From Thecaphora thlaspeos (taxonomy: Eukaryota > Basidiomycota > Ustilaginomycetes > Urocystidales > Glomosporiaceae), in the NCBI GenBank assembly GCA_900291925.1, contig UWYS01000013.1, positions 372,001 through 436,000 of the forward strand: a stretch of DNA of 64,000 nt, read 5' to 3'. The notes below the pieces were generated by a model, which was given only the letters and a program-made list of their open reading frames with translations, did not search any database and was not told the origin of the DNA. The translations under genes and the position numbers were made by a program. This document shows, one piece after another, positions 1-8,729 of the stretch (the stretch's first letter is position 1; each line of letters opens with the position of its first letter).

Positions 1-2
1 GC

Positions 3-1691
3 GACGACATAGGGCACGGCTGGGGCAGCCGTCGGCTGATCGTCTACACCAAGCGTGACCTGATCGACCCGCGCCTCCAGGAACCAATACGGAGGGCGTT
101 TAAGAAGCACGGAGAGGGCCAGGATGTCCTGTTCGTCGACACTCGCAAGGACCGGGACGTCATAAAGGTGCTCGAGTGGGTCCAGAAGCGAGCGCGCCAC
201 CTCGTAGCCTCACCGCTGTCGGCCCCGGTACCGCGCTCGGAGAGGGCAGAGAAGCGGGCCAAGTCGACGCTCTCCGGCGCTTTTAGGCACACGTCTACGC
301 CCGAGGAAGGCGTTCGGCTGCTGATCCTCGGCATGCCCAACGTAGGCAAATCGTCGCTGCTCAATGCGCTTAGAAGGGTGGGGACGGGAAAGGGGAAGGC
401 GGCCAGCACCGCCCCGCACCCTGGCCACACGAGGAAGCTGACGGGCACTGTGCGAATCTCCAAGCACGGTCCGTCGCAGCACAACGACCGCAGCGACCAG
501 TTTGGCGGTGGCCGGACCAGGTCGGCCAGCAGGGGCAGGTCGTCCGGGGCCGAGGCCGATGCGGCGGAAGGCGAAGGTGAAGGCGAAGGTAGCCTCTTTA
601 CTCTCGACTCCGACGACGGCACATCTTCGCAACTCGACGCAGCTCCGACTTCTGACAACGGTGGTGATGGTACGCCCGAGGCCGCCGCCCCTGCCGACGG
701 CGGCGCGAGCAAGAAATCCTATGACCCTCCAATCTACGTCTACGACACGCCGGGCGTGATGGTGCCGTTCCTCGGCCGCGGGAGAGCGGGGGCGGAGCGG
801 GCGATCAAACTGGCCGTAGCGGCGGGCATCAAGACCTCGCTGTTCGACGTCCAGATGCTGGCAGACTACCTCTTGTTCCGGATGAACCTTTGCCATGGCT
901 ATGCGCTGGAGCAGAGGCCTCCTTCCTCGTCCTCCAAGGGCCAGTCACCCCTGCAGCCGGCCTACCTGACGCACATGCCGCTACCGCTGAACCGAGCCAA
1001 GCCGACCAACTCGGTGACAGAGTTCCTGGAGCTCGTCGCTGAGCGCGCCCCGGGGACGCTGAATCGCGGCGGCGAGCGGGATCTGGACGGCGCTGCCGAG
1101 TTTTTCGTTCAGCGATGGCGAGAGGGCAAGGTGGGCGACCGCCTCGGCGAGCTCGATTTTGGCATCAAGGAGCTGGACCCTATCTACGCCGACGAGGATG
1201 AGGTCGGGACTGAAATGGTCTCTAATTCCGCACCCTCCGACCACGTTGAAGCGACGACACCGCATCAGCAGCATGAGGAATGCATCGAAGACCGAATCGA
1301 CCGACTGATCGCCTCGCACTTTCTCGAGGTGGAGCGCGACATGCTGCAGCGCGATCGCGGACGAGGCGGCGAGGAAGGGTTGCACGGCCATAGCATCACG
1401 TCGTCGCGCGTCTCAAGGGAAGGCGTCCCGCTGCGCCGGGAGAGTTCGGCGGTCCGTTCGCGCAACAAGGCGCTCGAGAGCGGCAGCAGCACCCACCAGG
1501 CCAAGAAGCAGATCAAGCGCGAGGGCAACAAGGTCAGGGTCAAACGGCTCAAGGAAAAGGGCGTCACGCTCAAGAAGAAGGGTTCGGCCATGAGCTTGGC
1601 CGCTAGAGCGCCGTGGATCACACGCCTCCAGAGGAATGGCGGTGGCGGTGCGAAGAAGGGTAGCAAGGGCGGGAAAGGCGGCAAAAAGTAG
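3..1691 (+). CDS. MTG1: Mitochondrial ribosome-assembly GTPase MTG1 (5' truncated by window edge)
   Basis: The frame is open from base 3 to a TAG at 1689-1691, so the N-terminus lies outside the window. The order of GTPase motifs is circularly permuted, as in the YlqF/MTG1 family: a G4-like TKRD (about 48-60) comes first, then the P-loop GMPNVGKSS (about 332-358), then G3 DTPG (about 748-759). Family members act on the mitochondrial large ribosomal subunit at the inner membrane; that role is family knowledge. Two oddities: about 80 residues rich in Ser, Gly, Glu and Asp (about 470-715) sit between the P-loop/G2 region and G3, and the C-terminus is a long basic tail ending in a Lys/Gly-rich stretch. 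An internal GTG at 168 is not a start. A retained intron inside the acidic insertion cannot be excluded. Downstream, adenosine kinase lies on the same strand 700 bp away. Confidence 0.88.
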   Translation, partial: DDIGHGWGSRRLIVYTKRDLIDPRLQEPIRRAFKKHGEGQDVLFVDTRKDRDVIKVLEWVQKRARHLVASPLSAPVPRSERAEKRAKSTLSGAFRHTSTPEEGVRLLILGMPNVGKSSLLNALRRVGTGKGKAASTAPHPGHTRKLTGTVRISKHGPSQHNDRSDQFGGGRTRSASRGRSSGAEADAAEGEGEGEGSLFTLDSDDGTSSQLDAAPTSDNGGDGTPEAAAPADGGASKKSYDPPIYVYDTPGVMVPFLGRGRAGAERAIKLAVAAGIKTSLFDVQMLADYLLFRMNLCHGYALEQRPPSSSSKGQSPLQPAYLTHMPLPLNRAKPTNSVTEFLELVAERAPGTLNRGGERDLDGAAEFFVQRWREGKVGDRLGELDFGIKELDPIYADEDEVGTEMVSNSAPSDHVEATTPHQQHEECIEDRIDRLIASHFLEVERDMLQRDRGRGGEEGLHGHSITSSRVSREGVPLRRESSAVRSRNKALESGSSTHQAKKQIKREGNKVRVKRLKEKGVTLKKKGSAMSLAARAPWITRLQRNGGGGAKKGSKGGKGGKK

Positions 1692-2390
1692 ACAATGGGG
1701 CGAGTTGCGGCACTCTACATATTTTGTACTTGTATCCATCATTTCTGCCTGTTATTCACCGGACACCTGTTCTCGACTGTGCAGCAGAACCAATGATAGA
1801 GGCGAGCGTCGGAAGGGGGGGCAGCTACAGGTGCACTGTACTCGCGCGAGACGCGTCTGACCTGTCGAGTATTCATTCGCGCGAGACGCGAGAAAACGGC
1901 GCGTCGCGGGTCGACGCGTCTTGCCGATTGCGTGTTAACTCGCGCGAGACGCGTTGGTATTTTCGCGCCCGACGCGATTTAATGTGGAGACGAGCTTCAT
2001 GTTTACTCGGGCGAGACGCGTCGTTGCCTGAACGTTCGACGCAACTTAATGGAGGGATCGATATGAGAAAAAGGAGTGCGGTACCGAAGACGGAACGTGC
2101 AAGTGCCGTGAGGCCAACAACGGCGTCAGTGCGTCCTTTTGGCCTGCGTGCTCGTCGAGCGCGAAGAAAACGGCGCTCGCACGAAAGTTTTTGCCCTGGC
2201 GGCACGCGGCGGGACTTGCGTGCGGGGCCGAGCGGGCAGCCGACGGGCCTCCTTCTCCAACGTCTCACTCTTCTCTTCGGGCTTCTTCCACCACCACCAC
2301 CACCACTCTCTTGCATCCTCTCTTGCATCCTCTCACTTACACTCACCAATCCCCACACACCTCGAACCCACCTCACAACGAACCTGCAAC
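1692..2390. other. Intergenic region MTG1 to adenosine kinase
   Basis: This 699-bp gap holds the MTG1 3' end and the adenosine kinase promoter and leader. It contains a cluster of CGCGCGAGACGCG-like repeats (described separately) and, from about 2250 on, a pyrimidine-rich, CACCA-rich stretch typical of a 5' leader. I see no supported coding sequence. An open frame that runs into the kinase from 2139 begins with TTG and has no conserved content before the ATG at 2391. Confidence 0.7.
1840..2021 (+). promoter_or_regulatory. Array of degenerate ACTCGCGCGAGACGCGT repeats (MluI-box-like)
   Basis: Near-identical 17-mers occur at 1840-1856, 1938-1954 and 2005-2021 (the last with GGGCGAG). There is a 15-base copy at 1876-1890 and weaker copies at about 1902-1920 and 1961-1977. 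Four copies contain ACGCGT, the MluI cell-cycle box hexamer bound by MBF in yeasts, and several contain the palindrome TCGCGCGA. The array lies 370-550 bp upstream of the adenosine kinase ATG. A regulatory role is inference from position and from the known hexamer; the region could instead be a local duplication with no function. Confidence 0.5.
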
Positions 2391-3428
2391 ATGTCCGGCG
2401 GAAACTTTGAGCTCGTTGCCATCGGCAACCCCCTTCTCGACATGCAGATCAGCAACGGCGAGGCCGTCCTGGAAAAGTACAACCTCAAGGCTAACGATGC
2501 CATCCTCGCCGAGCCCGAGCAACTCTCCATCTACCAGCACATCGTCGACAACTACAAGGTCACCTACGTCGCCGGCGGCGCCGCCCAGAACGCCGCCCGC
2601 TGCGCCCAGTACGTGCTCCCCGAGAACTCGACCGCCTACCTCGGCTGCGTCGGCAGCGACGAGCTCGCCAACCAGCTGCGCGCCGCTAACGACAAGGAGG
2701 GTCTCAATTCCGTCTATCAGGTCGACAGCGAGACCCCGACCGGCTCGTGCGCCGTCATCCTCACCGGCGTCCACCGCTCGCTCTGCACCAACCTCGGCGC
2801 TGCCGAAAAGTTCAGCAAGGCGCACCTCGAGACGGCCGAGGCGCAGCAGGTCATCAAGAACGCAAAGTTCTTCTACATGGGTGGCTTCTTCCTCACCCAC
2901 GGCGTCGAGAGCGCTAAGGTTCTCGCCCAGGAGGCAAAGGCGCGCAACGTCCCCTTTTCGATGAACCTCTCGGCCCCCTTTATCCCGCAGTTCTTCAAGG
3001 CCCAGGTCAACGACATCCTCGAGTACTCGGACCTCGTTTTTGGCAACGAGACCGAGGCCGAGGCCTTCGCCGAGTCGCACAACCTCGGCATCAAGGACCT
3101 CGCAGAGATCGCCCAGAAGATCGCCGACTTTGACTCTGTCACCCCGCGCGCCGAGAAGCGCACCGTCATCATCACCCACGGCGCCAACCCGACCATCGTT
3201 GTCGTCAAGGGCGAGAAGAAGCCCAGGGTCTTTGAGACGCCCAAGATCAACCCGGCCGACATCGTCGACACCAACGGCGCCGGAGACGCCTTTGCCGGCG
3301 GTGTGATCGGTGCCCTGATCGCCGGCAAGAGCCTCGACCAGGCCGTCGAGGTCGGACACAAGCTCGGCGGCATGTGCATCGGTCAGGTCGGCCCTTGCCT
3401 TAAGTTCCCCAAGGAGCAGGTTCTCTAG
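2391..3428 (+). CDS. ADO1: Adenosine kinase
   Basis: A single exon encodes 345 residues, the usual length for eukaryotic adenosine kinase. It phosphorylates adenosine to AMP with ATP in the cytosol; in fungi this also clears adenosine from the methyl cycle. It belongs to the PfkB/ribokinase family. The N-terminus (AIGNPLLDMQ) carries the nucleoside-binding region, a Gly-rich GGAAQNAARC follows at about residue 63, and the PfkB signature DTNGAGDAFAGG lies at about residues 291-302 with the anion-hole glycines and catalytic Asp intact. The ATG at 2391 begins MSGGNFELVAIGNPLL, which aligns at once with the family. Codons in this gene are strongly biased to C-ending forms, consistent with high expression. 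The repeat array upstream may control it. Confidence 0.95.
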   Translation: MSGGNFELVAIGNPLLDMQISNGEAVLEKYNLKANDAILAEPEQLSIYQHIVDNYKVTYVAGGAAQNAARCAQYVLPENSTAYLGCVGSDELANQLRAANDKEGLNSVYQVDSETPTGSCAVILTGVHRSLCTNLGAAEKFSKAHLETAEAQQVIKNAKFFYMGGFFLTHGVESAKVLAQEAKARNVPFSMNLSAPFIPQFFKAQVNDILEYSDLVFGNETEAEAFAESHNLGIKDLAEIAQKIADFDSVTPRAEKRTVIITHGANPTIVVVKGEKKPRVFETPKINPADIVDTNGAGDAFAGGVIGALIAGKSLDQAVEVGHKLGGMCIGQVGPCLKFPKEQVL

Positions 3429-4300
3429 ATGGCCACCCCTGGATTGCGGCCCTTGCACGCCTTTGTCAGCGTCGCTTCTAGACTTCTTACCCCTCTTCCT
3501 GATTCCCACAGTGAAATCCCCTCGCTCGCTCTCAACCAGCATACATATACATCATACCGTCGTTCATACATCCGTACATCTCCTCGCAGTCAGGCAGCTT
3601 CCCGACGCATACCAGGCCAGACACGCGCCCCCCTCTGCATCGGCTCCCTTCCCATCACCCCTCCTTCTCATCCATCGAACCTGCTCGATTGTACCAGGGT
3701 GCTCAACATACCCAAATTGCCATACGTGTCGCGAGTTTTCAAAGACAAGACATCGTGAACACAGAGGAAGCTCTTCTCTCGGAGCTGTTGTGCCATGTTC
3801 TTGTCTCCCCCGTCGCTGTGGACGTTCGGTCGCTGGGCTATCGTCAGTGTGTATGGTTACAGACGGCAGAGGTTCTCCCTAAAACGCCGGCGTTCTAAGC
3901 ACGTTCAACAGTCGGTCGAGGTTCTGTGAAGCAGGCGCTACTCTTATCATACCCTACACGGTGATTGCATCTGCTTTGCCAGCGCCGTGGAAGCTGGAGC
4001 GACTGGCGTGCGTGGCTGCCTGCATGTGTCGGCGCGCCTCTACGCCACGGGCTCCCTTGACGCGTCTGGGGAAAGGGCTGAGCCACGCGCGGCTGCTCCA
4101 CATGGAATTTCACTCTGGCGAGGGCGCTGTGGCTTCGCAGCTCTTCAAGGTGACGACAACTTTTGCCACCTAGCTTCCCCTCCCCTCACACCACCTCCCT
4201 TTGATCCTCATTTCTTATCATCAGCAACAGCAGCAGCAGCAGCAAGAGCGTTGCTCGCCTTCCGTATTCACCTTCTGCCCTCTGTCGGCCGCCCGCTGCG
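3429..4300. other. Intergenic region, adenosine kinase to RAD5
   Basis: This 872-bp region has no supported gene. The first half is a pyrimidine-rich 3' region of adenosine kinase. The second half leads to RAD5 and includes a short (CAG)n run at about 4224-4243 just upstream of the start. Confidence 0.6.
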
Positions 4301-7300
4301 ATGCCGTCGCAATCATCGCTAAGCGGCCAGCAGGCCGCCGCCTCGCGCGACTTTTTCGCCTCCTCGCCCATCTCCAACGCCACCGCCTCGCAGAAGACCG
4401 CCGCCTCCGCCACCGCCGCACAGCCTCAAGATTCCGCGCACGTCGACGGATCCAACGGCGCCGTAGCCGGGCCCTCGTCTCCGTCTCCATCACCGACCCG
4501 AAGGAGACAACCAAGGCGAGCGGCGGCCGAGTCTAAGCCCCTCTTCTTCCACATCGAAGGCGACGAGGATGAGGACGACGACTACTTTGCCACACTTCCG
4601 CCGCGATCATCTTCGCCGGAGCCTGCGAATGGCAAGAAAGACAGCGACTGGAAAGATGCCGACTTTCAGCCTGCCTCTGTGGATGTGCTTGACAACGGCG
4701 ATGACGACCTGGCGCTAACGGCGTTCTCGTCACCCGGACCCTCCCCCAAGGCCGCCGCCGTCAAGAAGAAAAAGGATACCGGCTTGCCAATCAGTCCGGC
4801 GCACAAGACCATCAATGGCGGCATCAAGCGTCAGCGTGACTCGCATCCTCCTGCTTCCGGCCCTACCGCGGGAGCGTCCAAGTCAATCGAACCCGCAACG
4901 CAGCACGACCGCTTTGACCGCCACTACCTCGGCACCTTTGTGCTATCGGCCTGGTCGATGTCCAAGGGGACCGGCTACGTCCAGTCGGGCGACGGCGTCA
5001 AGATCTTTCGCCCTCGGAAGAAGGCGGCCTCGGCGGCCGCGTCAAGCAAGCCGGCCGCGGGCGGCATAAAGACGAAGCAGACGACGCTGAGCTTCGGCTC
5101 ATCGAGCGCCGGCAGATCCACCGCAAAGACGAAAGGCAAAGAGAAGGAGGACTATATCGTACGCTTTAGCAACATGCGCGGGTTCGAGGTGGGCAGGATG
5201 CCGCTCGAGGTGGCCACGTGGATGAGCAAGCTGCTCGACAGCGAGATGGTCGAGTTCGAGGGCACCGTTGTCGATTGCCCCTCGAGCCTGACGGTCGGCT
5301 GCGATATCGTCCTCCAGGTCAAGGCCTACATACGGTGGGAGGCCTTCTTTCTCGCGCTGACGCCCGGCCAGGACCCGAGCGGCGAGTTCGAGGCGATGCG
5401 GCCCGAGACGATGGAGACGAGCGTCGAAAAGGGCCTTCGCGAGAGGAAGGTCTCGCTGCTCCGCCTCTACCGTGCCTGCGACCTCAAGCCGTCGTTGAGC
5501 AACAGCATCCTCAAGAACCACAAGGCAAGCGACGATCTCGGCAGCGAGGCCATGCTTAACCATTATGGCGGCGATGTTCAGACCTCGGTAGCCCTGAACT
5601 CGAGCCAGTCGCGCTCGCGCTCGCCGCCGGAACGACTGGCTTCGGCAAGGGCGGCGGAAGGCTCGTTGGCCGACCAGCCGATCGAGCTCGAGGTCGACGA
5701 GAACGGCGAGACCAATCCCGCCGCCGCCGGCGAGGACGAAGAGCCCAATGACGGGACCGAGGTCACGCTCAACGAGCTCGACCAGGTTTACAGCAAGGCG
5801 CAGCTGCACGACGTCGACCTGCCCGAGATCGAGCCGCCGGAGACGTTTGCGCTACAGCTGCGCCCCTATCAGAAGCAGGCGCTGGGCTGGATGAAGACGA
5901 TGGAGCGCGTCGTCGGCGATCGCGATGATGCCGTAGACACTTCGGCCAACGATGCGGCGCAGAGGGGGCGCGAGCTCAGCCTGCACCCCTTGTGGGAGGA
6001 GTACGAGTTCCCGATGGACTACGACAACCCAGAGGCCAACGAGGCATTGGCGATGAGCAACACGCGCACCTTCTACTTCAGCCCGTACACGGGCGACCTC
6101 AGCCTGGACTTCCAGAAGTCGAGCAAGGGCTCGCGCGGAGGCATCCTGGCCGACGAGATGGGCCTCGGCAAGACGATCATGGTGGCTAGCCTGATCCACG
6201 CCAACCGTGCCCCCGAGCCCGGCGAGCTCAGCGACAACGAGAGCGACGACGACGCCACCTCGCAGCAGCCGCACCCGCAGCAACAAAGGGCGAAGCGCGC
6301 CAAGACGGGCGTCAATGCGGCAAGGCAGACGTCGTTGGCGTCGGCCTTTGCCGCCTCCAACGCCGGCGACCAGAGGCGTGCGATGCTCAAGGCGTCGGTC
6401 GCGCGCGGCAGGGCGACGCTGGTGGTGGCGCCGATGAGCCTGCTGAGCCAGTGGCGCGACGAGCTGGCGCGCGCCAGCCAGCCGGGCACGCTGTCGGCCA
6501 TGCTCTACTACGCCGACGCCAAGGGCGACATCATCGCACAGCTCGAGAGCGGCAGCGTCGATGTCATCATCACGTCTTACGGCACGTTGACGACCGAGTA
6601 CAAGCGCTTTGTCGACGCTGGCGGCGCCTCGTCACGCCATGCAACGGTGCTGGCGCCGCTTTTTGGCATCGAGTGGCTCCGCGTCATCCTCGACGAGGCG
6701 CACCACATCAAGAACCGCAGCACGCGCAACGCCAAGGCCTGCTGCGACCTGGTGGCGCGCCGCCGATGGGCGCTGACGGGCACGCCTATCGTCAACCGCC
6801 TCACCGACCTTTTCAGCCTGCTCAAATTTCTGCGCGTCGAGCCGTGGGGCGACTTCTCCTTCTTCAACAGCTTCATCAGCAAGCCCTTTACCAACAAGAA
6901 CCCAAAAGCGCTCGACATTGTCCAGGTGGTGCTCGAGTCGGTGCTGTTGCGGCGCGAGAAGCGGATGAAGGACCGCGACGGCAGGTCTATCGTCGAGCTT
7001 CCCTCCAAGACGGTCGAGGTGCGCAACCTCGAGTTCACGCCGCTCGAGAGGCAGATCTACGACAATGTCTACCACCGCGCCTACCTGCAGTACGCCACCA
7101 TGAAGGCCAACGGTACTGTCGGCAAGAACTACAGCGTCATCTTTTCCGTCCTGATGCGCCTGCGGCAGGCCGTCTGCCATCCGCTGCTGGTGCTCAAGGG
7201 CGACAAGGCAGGCTCGGGTGCGGCCGCCAACGGCACCGGCGACGATGCGGCCACCGGTAGCAACGGTACGGTGTCGGCGGCCTCGTTCTTCAGCGACGAT

Positions 7301-8377
7301 GAAGGCTCGCAGGACCTCCGCAAGCTGGTCGCCGAGTTCCAGACGGGCTCAAGCGGCGACGGCGACACGTCGGCGAGCGACGCTTACTCGGCGCAGGTTC
7401 TCGAGCAGCTGATCAAGGCGCAGGAGGGTGGCGAAGATGGGACGTCCGGCGGCGACCTGGGAGGGGGAGACGAGGAGGGCGAGTGCTCGATCTGCTTCGA
7501 GACCAAGATCGCCACTTGCTACCTGCCCAAGTGCATGCACAGCGGCTGCAAGGACTGCATCCTCGGCTTCCTCCAGGTGTGCGAGGACAAGCAGGAGGAG
7601 CCGTGCTGTCCGACCTGCCGCAAAGGTCCCGTGGCGGCCGAAGATCTGATCGAGGCGGTGCGGACGCGGGCGATCAAGAAGACGTCGACCGCCTCTTCCT
7701 CGGCCCTCATCGAGGCGCTCGAGAGCACCGACGGCGACGAGCAGGGGGAGCAGGAGCAGCAGGTCGACGAAGAGATGCTAGCGAGCTCGCAACACTCGCA
7801 GCCCGCCGTCTTTTTCCGGCGCAACGACTTCCGCACCAGCACCAAGCTGGCCGCGCTGCTGGAGCACCTCAACGAGCTGCGCGTCTCGGAGCCTGGGTTC
7901 AAGGGCGTCATCTTTTCGCAGTTTACGTCGTTCCTCGACCTGGTGCAGGTGGCGCTGAAGCGCAACTGCCACACCTTCGTGAGGCTGGACGGTACGACGT
8001 CGCAAAAGGATCGCGAAGACGTGCTGAAGCGCTTCGAAGGGTGGAACAAGTGGTGCGGGAGCTTCCTGATGCTCATCTCGCTGCGCGCCGGCGGCGTGGG
8101 GTTGAACCTGACGAGCGCCAACAAGGTGTGGCTGCTCGACTGCTGGTGGAACAAGTCGACCGAGGACCAGGCGGTGGACCGCGTGCACCGGCTCGGCCAG
8201 ACGAGGCCCGTGACGGTGTTTCGCTACCTCATCACCAACTCGATCGAGGATCGGATCCTGGCCATCCAGAGGAGGAAGACGGTGCTGGTCAGCCATGCCC
8301 TGGCGGGTAGAAGGGGACAGGAGGAAGGTGGGAAGAGCGAAGCGCTCGAGAATCTCGAGCTGCTGTTTGGAGAGTAG
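4301..8377 (+). CDS. RAD5: RAD5-like SNF2 helicase / RING E3 ubiquitin ligase
   Basis: An intronless 1358-residue protein. The family promotes error-free damage tolerance by polyubiquitinating PCNA and reversing stalled forks. Domains in order: a disordered Ser/Ala-rich N-terminus, a HIRAN domain from about residue 205 (HYLGTFVLSAWS), the SNF2 N-lobe from about 520 (LRPYQKQALGWM), Walker A DEMGLGKT near 618, the DEAH box near 797, a RING inserted at about 1060-1106 (CSIC...CMHSGC...CCPTC), and the helicase C lobe from about 1200 ending in QAVDRVHRLGQ near 1289. HIRAN plus a RING between the two helicase lobes is diagnostic for Rad5/HLTF. An acidic, Gln-rich insertion follows Walker A (about 640-700). 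Start ATG at 4301. RAD5-type is far more likely than RAD16, which lacks HIRAN. Confidence 0.95.
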   Translation: MPSQSSLSGQQAAASRDFFASSPISNATASQKTAASATAAQPQDSAHVDGSNGAVAGPSSPSPSPTRRRQPRRAAAESKPLFFHIEGDEDEDDDYFATLPPRSSSPEPANGKKDSDWKDADFQPASVDVLDNGDDDLALTAFSSPGPSPKAAAVKKKKDTGLPISPAHKTINGGIKRQRDSHPPASGPTAGASKSIEPATQHDRFDRHYLGTFVLSAWSMSKGTGYVQSGDGVKIFRPRKKAASAAASSKPAAGGIKTKQTTLSFGSSSAGRSTAKTKGKEKEDYIVRFSNMRGFEVGRMPLEVATWMSKLLDSEMVEFEGTVVDCPSSLTVGCDIVLQVKAYIRWEAFFLALTPGQDPSGEFEAMRPETMETSVEKGLRERKVSLLRLYRACDLKPSLSNSILKNHKASDDLGSEAMLNHYGGDVQTSVALNSSQSRSRSPPERLASARAAEGSLADQPIELEVDENGETNPAAAGEDEEPNDGTEVTLNELDQVYSKAQLHDVDLPEIEPPETFALQLRPYQKQALGWMKTMERVVGDRDDAVDTSANDAAQRGRELSLHPLWEEYEFPMDYDNPEANEALAMSNTRTFYFSPYTGDLSLDFQKSSKGSRGGILADEMGLGKTIMVASLIHANRAPEPGELSDNESDDDATSQQPHPQQQRAKRAKTGVNAARQTSLASAFAASNAGDQRRAMLKASVARGRATLVVAPMSLLSQWRDELARASQPGTLSAMLYYADAKGDIIAQLESGSVDVIITSYGTLTTEYKRFVDAGGASSRHATVLAPLFGIEWLRVILDEAHHIKNRSTRNAKACCDLVARRRWALTGTPIVNRLTDLFSLLKFLRVEPWGDFSFFNSFISKPFTNKNPKALDIVQVVLESVLLRREKRMKDRDGRSIVELPSKTVEVRNLEFTPLERQIYDNVYHRAYLQYATMKANGTVGKNYSVIFSVLMRLRQAVCHPLLVLKGDKAGSGAAANGTGDDAATGSNGTVSAASFFSDDEGSQDLRKLVAEFQTGSSGDGDTSASDAYSAQVLEQLIKAQEGGEDGTSGGDLGGGDEEGECSICFETKIATCYLPKCMHSGCKDCILGFLQVCEDKQEEPCCPTCRKGPVAAEDLIEAVRTRAIKKTSTASSSALIEALESTDGDEQGEQEQQVDEEMLASSQHSQPAVFFRRNDFRTSTKLAALLEHLNELRVSEPGFKGVIFSQFTSFLDLVQVALKRNCHTFVRLDGTTSQKDREDVLKRFEGWNKWCGSFLMLISLRAGGVGLNLTSANKVWLLDCWWNKSTEDQAVDRVHRLGQTRPVTVFRYLITNSIEDRILAIQRRKTVLVSHALAGRRGQEEGGKSEALENLELLFGE

Positions 8378-8729
8378 TCGCCGCCGGCGACAGACGGACG
8401 GGCAGAGAGACAGATACAGAGATAGACTCAGAGACAGACGGACATAGAGACGGAGAGAGGGACGCATGTACCAGTACTACTCGGACGGAGGCCTGCTTGA
8501 GCGATGCATCGCAATCGCATCATCACCTGCTCAACCACACTCTAGCAGTGGATGGCGGCGTCTCGCTGTGTCGAGGACCCTCTTCGTCGCCAACGACGGC
8601 GCGAGTGTAGAGGCAGCGAGAAGCGCGACGGCTTTGCTTTTTCCTTTCGTCCGTTCAAATCACTGAGCTCAGCTCCAGGAAAAATGTAAATGGCTCCTGA
8701 CATCCCAACCACCACCCCCGACGACCACG
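8378..8729. other. Short intergenic region, RAD5 to RIT1
   Basis: These 352 bp contain a GACAGA/GAGACAGA-rich stretch just after the RAD5 stop (about 8388-8460) and the presumed RIT1 promoter. I see no other feature. Confidence 0.5.

Noticed and set aside
2373..3542. 389-codon open frame antisense to adenosine kinase
   Set aside because: Lies over the whole kinase gene and is Leu/Gly/Asp/Val-repetitive with no domain.
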